Counted from the stretch's first letter, positions 1 to 9,210 are shown. The stretch: 64,000 nucleotides of DNA from JAAUTS01 sp038250235 (GCA_038250235.1 JBBSCO010000007.1:8591-72590); one strand, 5' to 3'. The notes: generated by a model not told the origin, from the sequence alone. Translations and numbers: made by a program.

Positions 1-59
1 GCCTAAACAAGTGAGAAGAATGGGTTTTCGCCGGCTTCTTTTTGTGTTAAATCTCCAAG

Positions 60-885
60 ATGCGTTCCTACTGGGAAATTTTGGCTGATCATCTTGCGGA
101 GAACCCGGAATCTTTACGCCGTGCACTTAACACTTGGAGGGCTGGAAGGAACGTGGACAAGGGGCCCCGCAAAGGGTTTTGAAGTGGAGACAACATATTC
201 TGGAGGCCCAGGAAGGATGGGAGGGAATGGATGCCCTGCTGGAATTGCCGCGTGCACCGAGGGAAGCGGACATTCGTATGCGGGACTTTCATCCCTTTGC
301 TGGAATTTTGTCACGCGGGCAGCGGCGTCAGGCTGCCGAGTTATGCGCTTACAGGCACTAAGACATCAGGCGGAAACCGTGCAATCCCTGACCCGCTGGG
401 AGAGCGACTGTATTCTGGGGTCTGCTTCGTTTCTTCCTGTGTACCCTGAATTGGGTAATCCCGGAGGTGCTTTGAAATTGTGCTATGATGGAGATCGTTT
501 GATTTCACCCAGTGACGAAAAGACAGCCGCGATGGTTCATGAAGCTATCGGGGAGGGGAGCTTTTTTGCCGGGCAAAATGGATACTTATCGGATTTGTTG
601 CGTCCGGAAAATAAGGAAACAATGCCGCGTGGATGGGAGACCCGGCTGAAACAGATGGATGCGGGTTTTCTTTTGAGCTCCCTTCACACTTTGGATCTTG
701 CTGTGGTGAAACTTCAGACAGGCAGGGATAAGGCTCAGGTTTTGCTTGGGCAAAGGCTGGATTTGAATTTACTATCCTGGGAAGAGATAAAAAGGTATCT
801 GGATCGGACACCGATGACTGAGGAGAAGATACTTCTTAGCAATCAAAGGCTGTCGAATTTGAAAGGCAGAGATTTCTATGAGTGA
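60..885 (+). pseudogene. Frameshifted conserved hypothetical protein gene
   Basis: The coding signal runs through three frames. Frame 3 from the ATG at 60 reads MRSYWEILADHLAENPESLR; near 133 the plausible reading moves to frame 2 (it contains WRQHILEAQEGWEGMDALL and MRDFHPFAGILSRGQRRQAA), which stops at about 361. It then moves to frame 1 (from HQAETVQSLTRWES near 370) down to the stop at 885. The joins give a natural soluble protein of roughly 275 residues. At least two indels are needed: a missing base near 133-136 and about 8 extra bases (or one lost) near 352-360. The frame-1 part can be read as an ORF from 94, but its first 85 or so residues look like out-of-frame translation. The end overlaps the DUF456 gene by 8 bases. 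No function is recognised. Sequencing error is an alternative to true decay. Confidence 0.55.
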
Positions 886-1360
886 AACCATCGGCTGGAT
901 ACTGAGTTTGGTCTTGATTCTAGCGGGTCTGGCGGGGTTGATTCTTCCCGTACTGCCCGGATTGCCGCTGGTTTGGCTCGGGATATTGGCCCACAAACTG
1001 TTTATTCCCGGAATGCTCTCGTGGTGGACGGTGGTGTTGTTGGGGCTTTTGGTGGGGGTGGCAGCCCTGGTGGAGTGGTTCAGCGGGATTTGGGGAGCGA
1101 GGGCTTTCGGCTCGGGGAAGTGGGGGATGTGGGGGGCGGTGGCAGGTGGGTTGGTCGGGCTTTTCTTTGGATTGCCAGGGCTGTTGATCGGGCCTTTGCT
1201 GGGGGCTTTTCTCTTTGAATGGTTGATTGGAAAGAAAAAGAAACGTGAAGCGGGAAAAGCGATGGTGGGGGTGGCGGCAGGGATTGTTGCCTCCGGAATT
1301 TTCAAGATAGGTGCCGCTGCCGTGATGTTGGTCTGGGTTGTGGTGGATCTTTTTGTCTAA
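878..1360 (+). CDS. DUF456 family membrane protein
   Basis: A 160-residue, very hydrophobic protein made almost entirely of membrane segments. Its glycine- and proline-rich hairpins (GLAGLILPVLPGLPLVWLG near the N-terminus, GLVGLFFGLPGLLIGPLLGA around 90-110) are the hallmark of DUF456. A basic loop (GKKKKREAGK, around 117-127) precedes the last membrane segment. The family is an inner-membrane protein of unknown biochemical role. The ATG overlaps the end of the upstream broken gene by 8 bases, which suggests translational coupling in the ancestral two-gene operon. The next gene is convergent. Confidence 0.85.
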   Translation: MSETIGWILSLVLILAGLAGLILPVLPGLPLVWLGILAHKLFIPGMLSWWTVVLLGLLVGVAALVEWFSGIWGARAFGSGKWGMWGAVAGGLVGLFFGLPGLLIGPLLGAFLFEWLIGKKKKREAGKAMVGVAAGIVASGIFKIGAAAVMLVWVVVDLFV

Positions 1361-1490
1361 AAAACTCAGAAATGTTGCCCCGGACGATGTGAAAATTCGC
1401 GAACAGGGAAAAGAAGGATTTCACTGACAGCTTCTATGAAAAGAATTCCGGATTACTGCCCTTTCGCGTGTTTCGCGGGCCAGGAGATTT

Positions 1491-2237
1491 TTAAAGTCCC
1501 AGCTTGGGTCCATTCACCTTTAGCCAGGATTCCGACTCGCGATAGCGGGGGCAGACTTTTTCAACCAAGGCCCAAAAGCGTGAGGAATGGTTCATTTCTT
1601 TAAGGTGCATGAGTTCGTGCAGGATGATGTAGTCCCGGACGCTTACAGGAGTTTGGATGAGGCGCCAGTTCAGGGAGATATTGCCCCGGGTGGAGCAGGA
1701 TCCCCAGCGGCTGCTCTGGTTGCGGACTGTTACCCGGAGAAACTGCAGGCCGTGTTCCGCTGCCAATTCCCCGACACGAGGTGGGAGTTCCAGTTTGGCT
1801 ATTTTCTGGAGCCAAGCCTGAACCAGGGGCCGTAAATTTCCCGACATATCCTTGACGGGAATGCGCTGGTTTCCCAAGAGCACAAACTGGCGGGTGCCGT
1901 CGCATTCTGCTCCCAGAACGTGGCTCTCGCCGCGAAGAAGAACTTCTGTTCCGGGCGACCAACTGCGTTGGGGAACCACCACGGCGTCCATCCGCCGGAG
2001 TTGGCGTTCGATCCAAGTGCTGCGGCTGCGGGCGAACTCCATGGCATCGCCCAGATTGCCGCGGCGGGGCAGGGTCAGGGAGATGCTGCGGTCGGAACGG
2101 ACGTAAAGCAGATAACGGCGTGCGCGGGGATTACGGCGGATATGGACTGGAAGGCGTTTGGAACCGACTTCAACCCAGTCCAGAGGTTTGACCGGGGGTT
2201 CCGGTTTCTGGAAAAGGAAAGACAGCTGGCCGAACAT
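1491..2237 (-). CDS. YgjP-like (DUF45) zinc metalloprotease
   Basis: A 248-residue protein with the M48-like YgjP/WLM fold at its C-terminus. The zinc motif HELMH, followed by MNHSSRFW (third ligand region), lies near residues 208-222 and is preceded by the family signature SRWGSCSTRGNISLNW. The N-terminal half (IRRNPRARRYLLYVRSDRSI and the following beta-rich part) is also typical of the family. Members are predicted cytoplasmic peptidases, often near restriction or repair genes, but no such neighbour is present. It is transcribed away from the PhoH gene region, with an intergenic stretch carrying a short repeat half-site just upstream. Family assignment is firm; substrate is unknown. Confidence 0.88.
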   Translation of the reverse strand: MFGQLSFLFQKPEPPVKPLDWVEVGSKRLPVHIRRNPRARRYLLYVRSDRSISLTLPRRGNLGDAMEFARSRSTWIERQLRRMDAVVVPQRSWSPGTEVLLRGESHVLGAECDGTRQFVLLGNQRIPVKDMSGNLRPLVQAWLQKIAKLELPPRVGELAAEHGLQFLRVTVRNQSSRWGSCSTRGNISLNWRLIQTPVSVRDYIILHELMHLKEMNHSSRFWALVEKVCPRYRESESWLKVNGPKLGL

Positions 2238-2255
2238 GGGGAGAGTTTAAGAAAA

Positions 2256-2275
2256 TAACGCAAAGACGCAAAGGG
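2256..2275. repeat. Half-site of the ACGCAAAG inverted-repeat family
   Basis: This 20-base stretch, TAACGCAAAGACGCAAAGGG, directly upstream of the YgjP gene, is nearly the same as the left arm of the inverted repeat at 47387-47489. A weak degenerate counterpart (CTTTGTGCGTTCTTTTA, near 2342-2358) lies about 70 bases further on, so this may be an eroded copy of the same ~100-bp element. It contains no ORF. Confidence 0.5.
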
Positions 2276-2405
2276 TTTAAGGCGCGAATTTTACAAAATA
2301 AAACTTGGGACAGTAGAATCAACAAGTGTGTTTTGATTCCACTTTGTGCGTTCTTTTAATCGGCGCCTAATTGCCTGAGCCCACGTTGCGGCCAACATTC
2401 TTGGC

Positions 2406-3959
2406 TCACATCAGGTTCGCGGCGACATCGGCCATTTCGCTGCGTTCGCCTTTGAAGAGATTGATATGGGCCATGAAATGTTGTCCCTGCAGTTTGCTGC
2501 GGGTGTAGACCAGCCCGTTGGTGTTGGCGTCAACGTAGGGATTATCGATTTGGGCCAGATCCCCGATGAGGATGAGTTTGCTTCCTTTACTCATGCGGGT
2601 GACCAGGGTTTTGGCCTCGTGGGGTGTCAATTGCTGGGCTTCGTCCACGATGAAGACTGAGTTCGGGATGGAGCGTCCGCGAATGTGGGCGATGGCTTCG
2701 ATTTCCAGGGTTCCATTGGCCAGCAGGGGCTCGTAGGGGCGGAGGGCTTTCCCGCTGCCGTGGTTGAGAGCGTGGCCGTTGTCGCTGTGATGGCCGTTTC
2801 CGTTCAACAAGAGATCGGCTTTGCGGCCGCTTTGGCGTTTTCCATCGAATTGCTCGGGTTTTTTTGGTTTGGCCAGGAGGAGTTCCAAGGCGTCGTAGGC
2901 GGGCTGAACCCAAGGCTGCATTTTTTCCTCCTTGGAACCGGGCAGGAATCCGATATCCCGACCGGTGGGCATGATGACGCGCGTAATGAGGAGCTTGTCG
3001 TAGTCGCCGTTTTGCACCTGTTGCAGGCCGCCTCCCACGCTGAGGAGTGTTTTGCCGGTTCCGGCTTTTCCGTAAACCGTGATCAGGCAGATGTTGGGGT
3101 CATAGAGAGCATCGAGGAGAAAGCGCTGGCCCAGGTTGGCTGCCTTGAAGCTGCGTCCGCCGCGGATGTTGACGACTTCCTGGCGCAACCGCACGAAAAT
3201 GCCGTCGGCTTCATGACGGGCGGGAATCCCGTGGCTCAGGTCTTCTTTGTTGCGAAGAAGGACGTACTGGTTGGGATGGAATTTTTTACCTTCAGGTAAA
3301 ACGATTGTTCCGCTGCTGGCAAAGGCCTGGATTTTGTGTCCAATAATGTCGAGGCACTCGTATTCTTCCGACTGGGCCTTTTTCTGGGTGCGGCGGATAT
3401 CGGAATCTTCGACGTAATCTGTGCGGTAGTCCTGCGCGTCCAGACCCAGAGCCTTGGCCTTGAGCTGCATGTTGAGGTCTTTGGTGACCAGGATGGTGGG
3501 AGGCGTCTGGGTGTCCGCTACATAGGCGGCGGTGGCCAGGATGCGGTTGTCTGCCAGTTCGAAATCCCGGAATAGATTGCGGAGTTTTTGAAAACGGGGG
3601 GAGTCGGAGGTGGTGAACCAGTGGCCGTTTTCGAAGCGGAGGGCCCGGTTGATGGCGACCTGGATGCGGCCCCCGTTGGGCAGGGCGACACCGGTCTGCA
3701 TTTCTTTGGCACTTTTAAAAATTTCAGAAAGGCTGCGGTGGACTTCCCGGGCGTTGGCCCCCCGGGTGGTTGATTCCCCCTTGAAACGATCCAACTCTTC
3801 CAGAACTTCCACCGGCAGCCAGACGGTGTTTTCTTCAAATTCAAAGATGGATCGTGGATCGTGGATGAGGACGTTGGTGTCGAGGACGTATTGTTTGATC
3901 CTGGTATTGATCTTGGTTTTGAGTTTACGGCGTTTGACGGGAGTGGCGGCTTGAATCAT
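2406..3959 (-). CDS. PhoH-family ATPase with N-terminal PIN domain
   Basis: A two-domain protein of about 517 residues. Residues 15-160 form a PIN nuclease domain (YVLDTNVLIHDP at the start, LADNRILATA later). The second half is a PhoH-type ATPase with a Walker A motif GKAGTGKT and Walker B region SVFIVDEAQQLTPHEAKTL, followed by the motif LIGDLAQIDNPYVD. This is the PhoH2/YlaK architecture, known as a sequence-specific RNA helicase/RNase in actinobacteria. I chose the ATG at 3959 because GGAGGAAAG lies upstream; an in-frame ATG at 3995 would add 12 unconvincing residues. An acidic/asparagine-histidine linker (GNGHHSDNGHALNHGSG) sits inside the ATPase part. It is a stand-alone gene. Confidence 0.92.
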   Translation of the reverse strand: MIQAATPVKRRKLKTKINTRIKQYVLDTNVLIHDPRSIFEFEENTVWLPVEVLEELDRFKGESTTRGANAREVHRSLSEIFKSAKEMQTGVALPNGGRIQVAINRALRFENGHWFTTSDSPRFQKLRNLFRDFELADNRILATAAYVADTQTPPTILVTKDLNMQLKAKALGLDAQDYRTDYVEDSDIRRTQKKAQSEEYECLDIIGHKIQAFASSGTIVLPEGKKFHPNQYVLLRNKEDLSHGIPARHEADGIFVRLRQEVVNIRGGRSFKAANLGQRFLLDALYDPNICLITVYGKAGTGKTLLSVGGGLQQVQNGDYDKLLITRVIMPTGRDIGFLPGSKEEKMQPWVQPAYDALELLLAKPKKPEQFDGKRQSGRKADLLLNGNGHHSDNGHALNHGSGKALRPYEPLLANGTLEIEAIAHIRGRSIPNSVFIVDEAQQLTPHEAKTLVTRMSKGSKLILIGDLAQIDNPYVDANTNGLVYTRSKLQGQHFMAHINLFKGERSEMADVAANLM

Positions 3960-4193
3960 GATAATCGTTTCTTTCCTCCAAAAGTTGACCGGCATCCAAG
4001 AGATACTCGTATTCGCGTTTTTGTACAGATTAAAGATCTGTTTTTCATAAGTTGTTTTCTGAATGTGTCAATTAGAAGGCAGAGCTGTATAAAATCAAAT
4101 GCCGTGCCGTGCCGTGCCCTGCAGGGGGACTGTTGATATCCTGCACCAAAGAGATTGTGGACGGACGCAGAATCCTCTTAGATCACGGAACCC

Positions 4194-5645
4194 ATGGGTA
4201 AAAAAAGTGCCATTTTCTTTGTTGTTTTCACGGCAAGCTTCCTTCAACTGCTGCCAGGAAAATCTTTTCAGCCCCTGGAAGTCCCAGGTCAGACCTTTCG
4301 TCTGATCCCGGAATCGGAGCGTTCCCTGCACCGTCTGGTTGTCGGACTGGAGGCCAACTCGACCAAAGCCTATATGGTGCCGGGTGCGTGGGCTTCGACT
4401 CCTGAGAACAAGGAGCGGATCCGGCGATTGAGGCGGGAGTTGTACATGATCCAGTTTGAGCTGGTGCATGGAAACCTGTTGAAGGTGCTTCCCGGGCACA
4501 CCAGACTTTTTGTGGCGGTTCCAGATCCGGAGTTTGTGGTGGAGTCGCGTGCCAACGAGGCCGAATTGTTCACGACCTATCTCAAAACCCATGCTGGATG
4601 GAGTGAGGATCAGATCAAGAAGCGGGTGTCGTTTTTTGAAGTTCCTGAAGTCCTTCTTTTCCCACAGGACATGGCGGAAATTCTGGGCCGTGATGACAAG
4701 GGAAGGCTGGTTCTGGGGGTAGGGGAGGACGGGCCAGCAGTCTACAAGCAGGCGGCCATGAAGCTGGCCCAGGATTTCCCACAGGATTTCCAGGTTCATG
4801 AAATTCCCAAACTCAACACGGAAGGTGGTGATATGGAGATTGTCTGGCGCCCGGATGGCACGATCGGCTTGATGGTCGGGCAGAACCGTCTGAGGCGTTA
4901 TCTGCAAAATAAGAAAAATCTTGTTCTTCAGGGACGGAAAATTCCTCCGGAGTGGATCAGTGAAGCCCTCAAAGGGTTTGGGGACGGTTTTTTCGGATTG
5001 CCGATCCAGGTTTTGGGAAGGAAGGAACTGGAGGATCCCCGATATATTTCCACCGAGGTTTTTCATATTGATATGGTCGTCAATATCCTCCGGGGGAAGA
5101 ATGGAGTGACCGGGTTTGTCCCTTCTTATGAAAAAGATCCCGTGGATGCCTACACCGAGCTGCCTTTGGGTGCGGATATCGTCAGGCGCGCCCAGCGTTT
5201 TTATGACGAGGTGGCCCAGGATCTCAAACAAAGCGGGTACAACATTGTCAGACTACCCTTCAGGGATCACCCCATCCGCAACCCGGTCAATGTGGGGAAA
5301 TTTACGGACCCAGTTACCGGAAAGCCGACCATTTTCCTTGCCAAATTCCCCTATCACTATTCTACCGAAAAAAATAAGCCTTCCGTGCAGTCCGGGCTTC
5401 AGCAGATCATTTACGGAATGGAGGATGCCCTCGAACTCTGGAGGAAGGAGCCATCGGACGTGAACTGGAGCGGGTTGGAAAAGGCAATGGAGGCTGTCTG
5501 GAAGGAGCTTGGAAAAGTGGAGTCGAGTGCGAATCCTATCTTTGATGCCCAGGCTCTTATCTACCGCGAGAACGGCATCAATGTCATTCCTGTGATCAGT
5601 TATCCGAGCAGTGAAGGGGGCATCCATTGCCTGCTGCTCAAATAA
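4194..5645 (+). CDS. Secreted pentein-fold hydrolase (arginine/agmatine deiminase-like)
   Basis: A 483-residue protein with a signal-peptide-like N-terminus (KKSAIFFVVFTASFLQLL). The rest carries the catalytic signatures of guanidino-group-modifying penteins: EGGD at about residue 213, FHIDM with His291 and Asp293, and GGIHC with the nucleophile Cys479 only four residues from the C-terminus. Spacing and the GGIHC motif resemble agmatine deiminase and bacterial peptidylarginine deiminase. It is longer than agmatine deiminase (~350-370), mostly through an N-terminal extension of about 150 residues. Export would place it in the periplasm, on the surface or outside, which favours a peptide or protein arginine substrate over agmatine (inference). 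The ATG is preceded by CACGGAACCC, a weak ribosome site. It is monocistronic and converges on the sulfotransferase gene with an 8-base overlap. Confidence 0.72.
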   Translation: MGKKSAIFFVVFTASFLQLLPGKSFQPLEVPGQTFRLIPESERSLHRLVVGLEANSTKAYMVPGAWASTPENKERIRRLRRELYMIQFELVHGNLLKVLPGHTRLFVAVPDPEFVVESRANEAELFTTYLKTHAGWSEDQIKKRVSFFEVPEVLLFPQDMAEILGRDDKGRLVLGVGEDGPAVYKQAAMKLAQDFPQDFQVHEIPKLNTEGGDMEIVWRPDGTIGLMVGQNRLRRYLQNKKNLVLQGRKIPPEWISEALKGFGDGFFGLPIQVLGRKELEDPRYISTEVFHIDMVVNILRGKNGVTGFVPSYEKDPVDAYTELPLGADIVRRAQRFYDEVAQDLKQSGYNIVRLPFRDHPIRNPVNVGKFTDPVTGKPTIFLAKFPYHYSTEKNKPSVQSGLQQIIYGMEDALELWRKEPSDVNWSGLEKAMEAVWKELGKVESSANPIFDAQALIYRENGINVIPVISYPSSEGGIHCLLLK

Positions 5646-6432
5646 GTCCGGGGTTCTTCCCCATGCCATATCCCATATCCTCCATGGCCCGGGAATGATG
5701 CAGCCAGAACAGCACTTCATCTTCATCTGTCCAGGTCAGTGGTCTTTGCCAGACCGGCATGCGATTCTGCTCAAAAGCAGGACATGCGGCCATAATGTCA
5801 ACGTGAATTTCTGTCCAATCTTTGGTGAGTGGCTGCGGAAGGTTCAGAAAGCAGGCCAGTTTCTCTACTAGTTCGTTGGAACCATTCAAAAGTTCTTCAT
5901 AACGCATGATAAGCCGGGGTGCTTCGGGACGGGATTTCCACGCGAAGTAATGTTCCTGCCATGAACCGATGGCGTGTTCGCCCTGAATCAACGACTTCAA
6001 CGCCGGGACGTCGTTGGGATAATAACTGCGTGTATAGTCCGTAAAACTGCTCAGGCAGGAACGTCCGTCGCGGATGATATGGATGCATGGGGAAGAATCC
6101 AGAGGAAGGTCATGGGTTTTGATCAGCGTGAGGGAGGGGGAGGCCATGGCCTTGGCATAAAAGTTCACCCAGGGTCCGGGGATGGCTTCTTGTTCCATGA
6201 AGGCCTTTTTTTGGGCGTTCCGGATCCCTTGGCCCAGGGCGACCCCATCCGGTTCATGAAGATTGAAGGTTCTCAGATCAAAAGCCGCGCGAAGGATAAT
6301 GCGGAGGACGTCGCATCCGGATCTGGGATAGGAGGCAAGCCAGCAAATCATTTGGGGGGGAAGCTCTCTGCAATTGTAGAAAGGAACATGCTTGGCATGG
6401 AACAATTCGAGGACTTCAAAGTCAAGGGCCAA
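5638..6432 (-). CDS. Sulfotransferase domain protein
   Basis: A 264-residue protein. Near the N-terminus ICWLASYPRSGCDVLRIIL matches the 5'-phosphosulfate-binding loop of PAPS-dependent sulfotransferases. The central HIIRDGRSCLSSFTDY gives the 3'-phosphate-binding Arg/Ser motif, and LIMRYEELLNG follows as usual. It probably sulfates a glycan, lipid or small molecule. The first 27 residues (start at 6432) may not be translated: an in-frame ATG at 6351 begins the conserved core directly, and a run of seven C's (sense strand) lies just before it. Neither start has a good ribosome site. The end overlaps the convergent pentein gene by 8 bases. Confidence 0.8.
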   Translation of the reverse strand: MALDFEVLELFHAKHVPFYNCRELPPQMICWLASYPRSGCDVLRIILRAAFDLRTFNLHEPDGVALGQGIRNAQKKAFMEQEAIPGPWVNFYAKAMASPSLTLIKTHDLPLDSSPCIHIIRDGRSCLSSFTDYTRSYYPNDVPALKSLIQGEHAIGSWQEHYFAWKSRPEAPRLIMRYEELLNGSNELVEKLACFLNLPQPLTKDWTEIHVDIMAACPAFEQNRMPVWQRPLTWTDEDEVLFWLHHSRAMEDMGYGMGKNPGLI

Positions 6433-6462
6433 ACCGCCTGGTTTCGAAGGAAGGCATAGAAA

Positions 6463-8175
6463 TTATCTTGCGGTGTTTTCCAGGCCGTTGTTCAGCCATT
6501 GCCGTTCTTCCGGGAGCAGGTTGCCCGCAGAGGCCTTGGCAAAACAGGCTTGTGCTTCGGAAGGTTTTTGATCGGCTTTCAGGAGCAGGCCTTCGTAAAG
6601 GGCGACTCCGGGATCGTTGCGCTGCTCGATTGTCAGTCCGCCGATCACCTGTAACCCCTCTTTGATCCGGCCCTCCTGATAGAGGAAAAAGGCGTAGGTG
6701 GAGACGGATGCCGGGTGATGGGGATAGCTTTGATAAACCTGAAGGGCGAGGTCTCCGGCCCGTTTGCTGTCCTGACGCAGAAGAAGAGCCAGGAAGGCGT
6801 AGTTGTTTTTGGCAACCGGATCTTCCGGCATGGCCTGTAGCTTTTTGAAGGCAAGGAGGAGCAGTCCCTGCGTGTTTCCCTCACGGTGGAAGCGTTTCAT
6901 TAGTTGATCCCAGGCCATTTGCCGGTAAGAAATGGAAATCTCGGAAAGGCGCCACCAGACCTGTTCCACTTCATCCTGCCATTGCCACTTGTTCAGCAGT
7001 TGGGCAGCCATAATAAGATCAAGTGGATTGTCCCTGAATTTGATCCAGGCCGCATCCCATGCCGCAGACGATTCAGGACTTTGGCGTCCCCGCAGAGAGC
7101 GGACGAGAAAAAGACGGCGGGCAAAATCAAAATCTTTCCAGTCCGACTTATCCAGTTCCTTCGTCAGGATTTCCCATTGGGCATTATCTACACGGATGTC
7201 AGCAGTGGCCATGCGGATGGGGAGGATGTCCTGTTCTTTTGCCGGAAGGGTCTGGACCCATACGAGAGACTCCGCACCTTTTCCTCTTTGACGCATCCAG
7301 TTCATCCAGATGGCGATATCCCGTGGATGGTTCTTCAGCCACTTTTTGGTTTTTACGAGGCTTTCCTGAAATGGTTGCGGTCCAAGCCGGCCGGACGCGT
7401 TCAACTGCCGCAGCCAGTCGTCGATACCCGCAGCCTCATTACGGCAGATGCGAACAGACCTCTGCCAGGCCTCATTCCATTCGCCATGATGTAGGGAATC
7501 CTCCACCAGTGCGCGACTGGCATCAATCCCATAGAGCGTTGATTCTTCAAGCGTCTGCAGGTTTTGACGCGCGGCTTTGCGCGCTGCGGGATCCGGGGAG
7601 CCAAGGGCAAAGACGGAGGCATTGATGGAATACAGGGTATTCGTGGGGTCGAGCCGGAGGGCTTCGGTAAAATGCAGTTCGGCCTTTTTCCGTTGCCCTG
7701 TTTTTGCGGCAATGCCCGCCATGAGGGAGTGGTAGGCAGCGTTATTACGGTCTTGTTCCGGAATTTGCCCAAGGGCGTAGGAGGCCATGTCGGAATTTCC
7801 GGAAACCAGAGCGGCCTTGGCCCACTTCAGATGGGTTTCTGTTTTGTCAGGTCTCAACTGCGCGGCCCGCAGGCGCCAGGCCAGGGTCTGGGGATTGCCG
7901 GCGGTTTCATTCAAATCAGCCAGGAGTTCAGCGGCCGGAAAATAATCGGGATCGGAGCGGTAGGCTTCAAGGGCCCAGAACATGGCCAGTGTGTTGGCGG
8001 GTGCGTTCTCTGCGCGGACCAGAAAAATCCGGGAGCGAGCGAAGTGATATAGGGATGAGGCTTCCGACAGGAGAAAAACCGCCAGGACTACAACAAAGAG
8101 CCAAGCAACGGCTTTCCTTGAAAGCATCCAGGGTTGGGGAGCAGATTCCTGCACAAGGTCAGAGGCCGGCGTCAA
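6463..8175 (-). CDS. Membrane-anchored TPR protein (module 1)
   Basis: A 570-residue protein with one N-terminal membrane segment (AVAWLFVVVLAVFLLSEASS, residues 23-42), then helical repeats of tetratricopeptide type through most of its length (for example KAELHFTEALRLDPTNTLYS). The bulk is probably periplasmic. It is a paralogue of the protein at 44029-45702: both have a short membrane anchor, then an array containing a YAL-x-x-IPE segment, an INxS/INLA-x-x-xL segment followed by a run of Arg/Lys-rich helices, and the same order of repeats to the end. Its start overlaps the upstream PEP-CTERM gene by 17 bases, so the two are translationally linked. A role in surface-protein or polysaccharide export is an inference from this pairing. 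Confidence 0.8.
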   Translation of the reverse strand: MTPASDLVQESAPQPWMLSRKAVAWLFVVVLAVFLLSEASSLYHFARSRIFLVRAENAPANTLAMFWALEAYRSDPDYFPAAELLADLNETAGNPQTLAWRLRAAQLRPDKTETHLKWAKAALVSGNSDMASYALGQIPEQDRNNAAYHSLMAGIAAKTGQRKKAELHFTEALRLDPTNTLYSINASVFALGSPDPAARKAARQNLQTLEESTLYGIDASRALVEDSLHHGEWNEAWQRSVRICRNEAAGIDDWLRQLNASGRLGPQPFQESLVKTKKWLKNHPRDIAIWMNWMRQRGKGAESLVWVQTLPAKEQDILPIRMATADIRVDNAQWEILTKELDKSDWKDFDFARRLFLVRSLRGRQSPESSAAWDAAWIKFRDNPLDLIMAAQLLNKWQWQDEVEQVWWRLSEISISYRQMAWDQLMKRFHREGNTQGLLLLAFKKLQAMPEDPVAKNNYAFLALLLRQDSKRAGDLALQVYQSYPHHPASVSTYAFFLYQEGRIKEGLQVIGGLTIEQRNDPGVALYEGLLLKADQKPSEAQACFAKASAGNLLPEERQWLNNGLENTAR

Positions 8176-8830
8176 AGGCCGGATCCGCCTTGCGGCGGCG
8201 GCGTTTGATCCAATGCCAAAAAGTCAGCCCAAGCACAAGGAAGGCGGCGGCATAGGTTGAGGGCTCGGGCACGACGATCAAAGAAACATCGTCGACGTTG
8301 ATGGGATCGGAGAGGTTGATTTGGAAACGATAGGTTCCGGGCCCGAAATAAATGGAGGTGGTGTCGTTCTGCACCACCCAGTTTTCGGGCATGACAGTCA
8401 CGTTCGCACCGGTGTAAAGAACGGTGTTGCTTGTATTCAGAATGGCAAAGTTACTCGGTGTGGTGTTAGATCCGGTGTCGCGGCCGCCCCAGGCCACGCT
8501 GATTTCAAAAAAACCTCCCACGGTGGTGGTAAAATCCTGAAAGGCAAGGACGGGTGGATTGGGAAAAGAACCTATTCCGGTTCCGTCAAAAAATTGGCTC
8601 CCGCTGTGGGGCAGAAGGGTAAAGCCGCCCACGCCAGACGCACTGTTTATCTGGAGATTGGAGTAGGCTGACCCCAGCACGACTGTCCAATTGGGGGGGA
8701 TGGTTCCCACGTTGTTGCCTGAGACGGTTCCGCTAACGGTTGTTTCGAAGCCACCGTTGACAATGAGGTTGGCTCTGGCCGAAGCCAGTCCGAAGAGGAA
8801 AATCAACACGATGGTAGAACGAAGGGACAT
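8159..8830 (-). CDS. PEP-CTERM sorted surface protein (module 1)
   Basis: About 223 residues. A signal peptide (MSLRSTIVLIFLFGLASARA) is followed by NLIVNGGFET, typical of carbohydrate-binding-like beta-sandwich surface proteins. The C-terminus has the exosortase sorting signal: VPEPSTYAAAF, a hydrophobic stretch (LVLGLTFWHW), then the arginine cluster KRRRRK. Exosortase would cleave at PEP and attach the protein to the envelope. I use the ATG at 8830; a TTG at 8863 would add 11 residues. A run of seven G's on the given strand (8693-8699) encodes the IPPN segment. It overlaps the TPR gene downstream by 17 bases. No exosortase gene is in the window. Confidence 0.85.
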   Translation of the reverse strand: MSLRSTIVLIFLFGLASARANLIVNGGFETTVSGTVSGNNVGTIPPNWTVVLGSAYSNLQINSASGVGGFTLLPHSGSQFFDGTGIGSFPNPPVLAFQDFTTTVGGFFEISVAWGGRDTGSNTTPSNFAILNTSNTVLYTGANVTVMPENWVVQNDTTSIYFGPGTYRFQINLSDPINVDDVSLIVVPEPSTYAAAFLVLGLTFWHWIKRRRRKADPAFDAGL

Positions 8831-8863
8831 AAATTTGTTTGATTTGAAAATCGTTTGGAACAA

Positions 8864-9210
8864 TTTTTATCTTACAACAGCAAAGAAGCCTAGTCCAATC
8901 AAACCCGGGTCTTCCTTTCTTAACGGAGCCCGTGCCACCCAGTTGGTGGTTATCGAAGTAGGTCCGGATAATGTTGCAAGTTGCAGGATGTGAGTTGAGT
9001 CACCGTGCAGAAATTGCAGCGTGAATCAGGCGATAGTTCAGAGGGGGACGGCCAAAGCTCCAAGAAATATGTGAAGTTAGTAAATCCGATGATGTGATAG
9101 CGGGGTTCATCATCCACAATTAGGAAAGTCAGGCCGTTGCCGCTGGAAAGCTGGCTTTTTCCAACGAGGATATTCTCCGCGTTTGGTGAAATATTCCAGG
9201 CAGGCAGACT
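8864..9210. other. Intergenic stretch without a recognisable gene
   Basis: Between the PEP-CTERM gene and the MITE no reading frame looks convincingly coding. A minus-strand open frame (about 8950-9209) and a short piece in another frame give some protein-like fragments but no start, no ribosome site and no known motif, so this may be an eroded gene or plain spacer. Confidence 0.4.

Noticed and set aside
4101..4118. GCCGT short tandem repeat
   Set aside because: Three to four units only; likely chance or slippage with no visible function.
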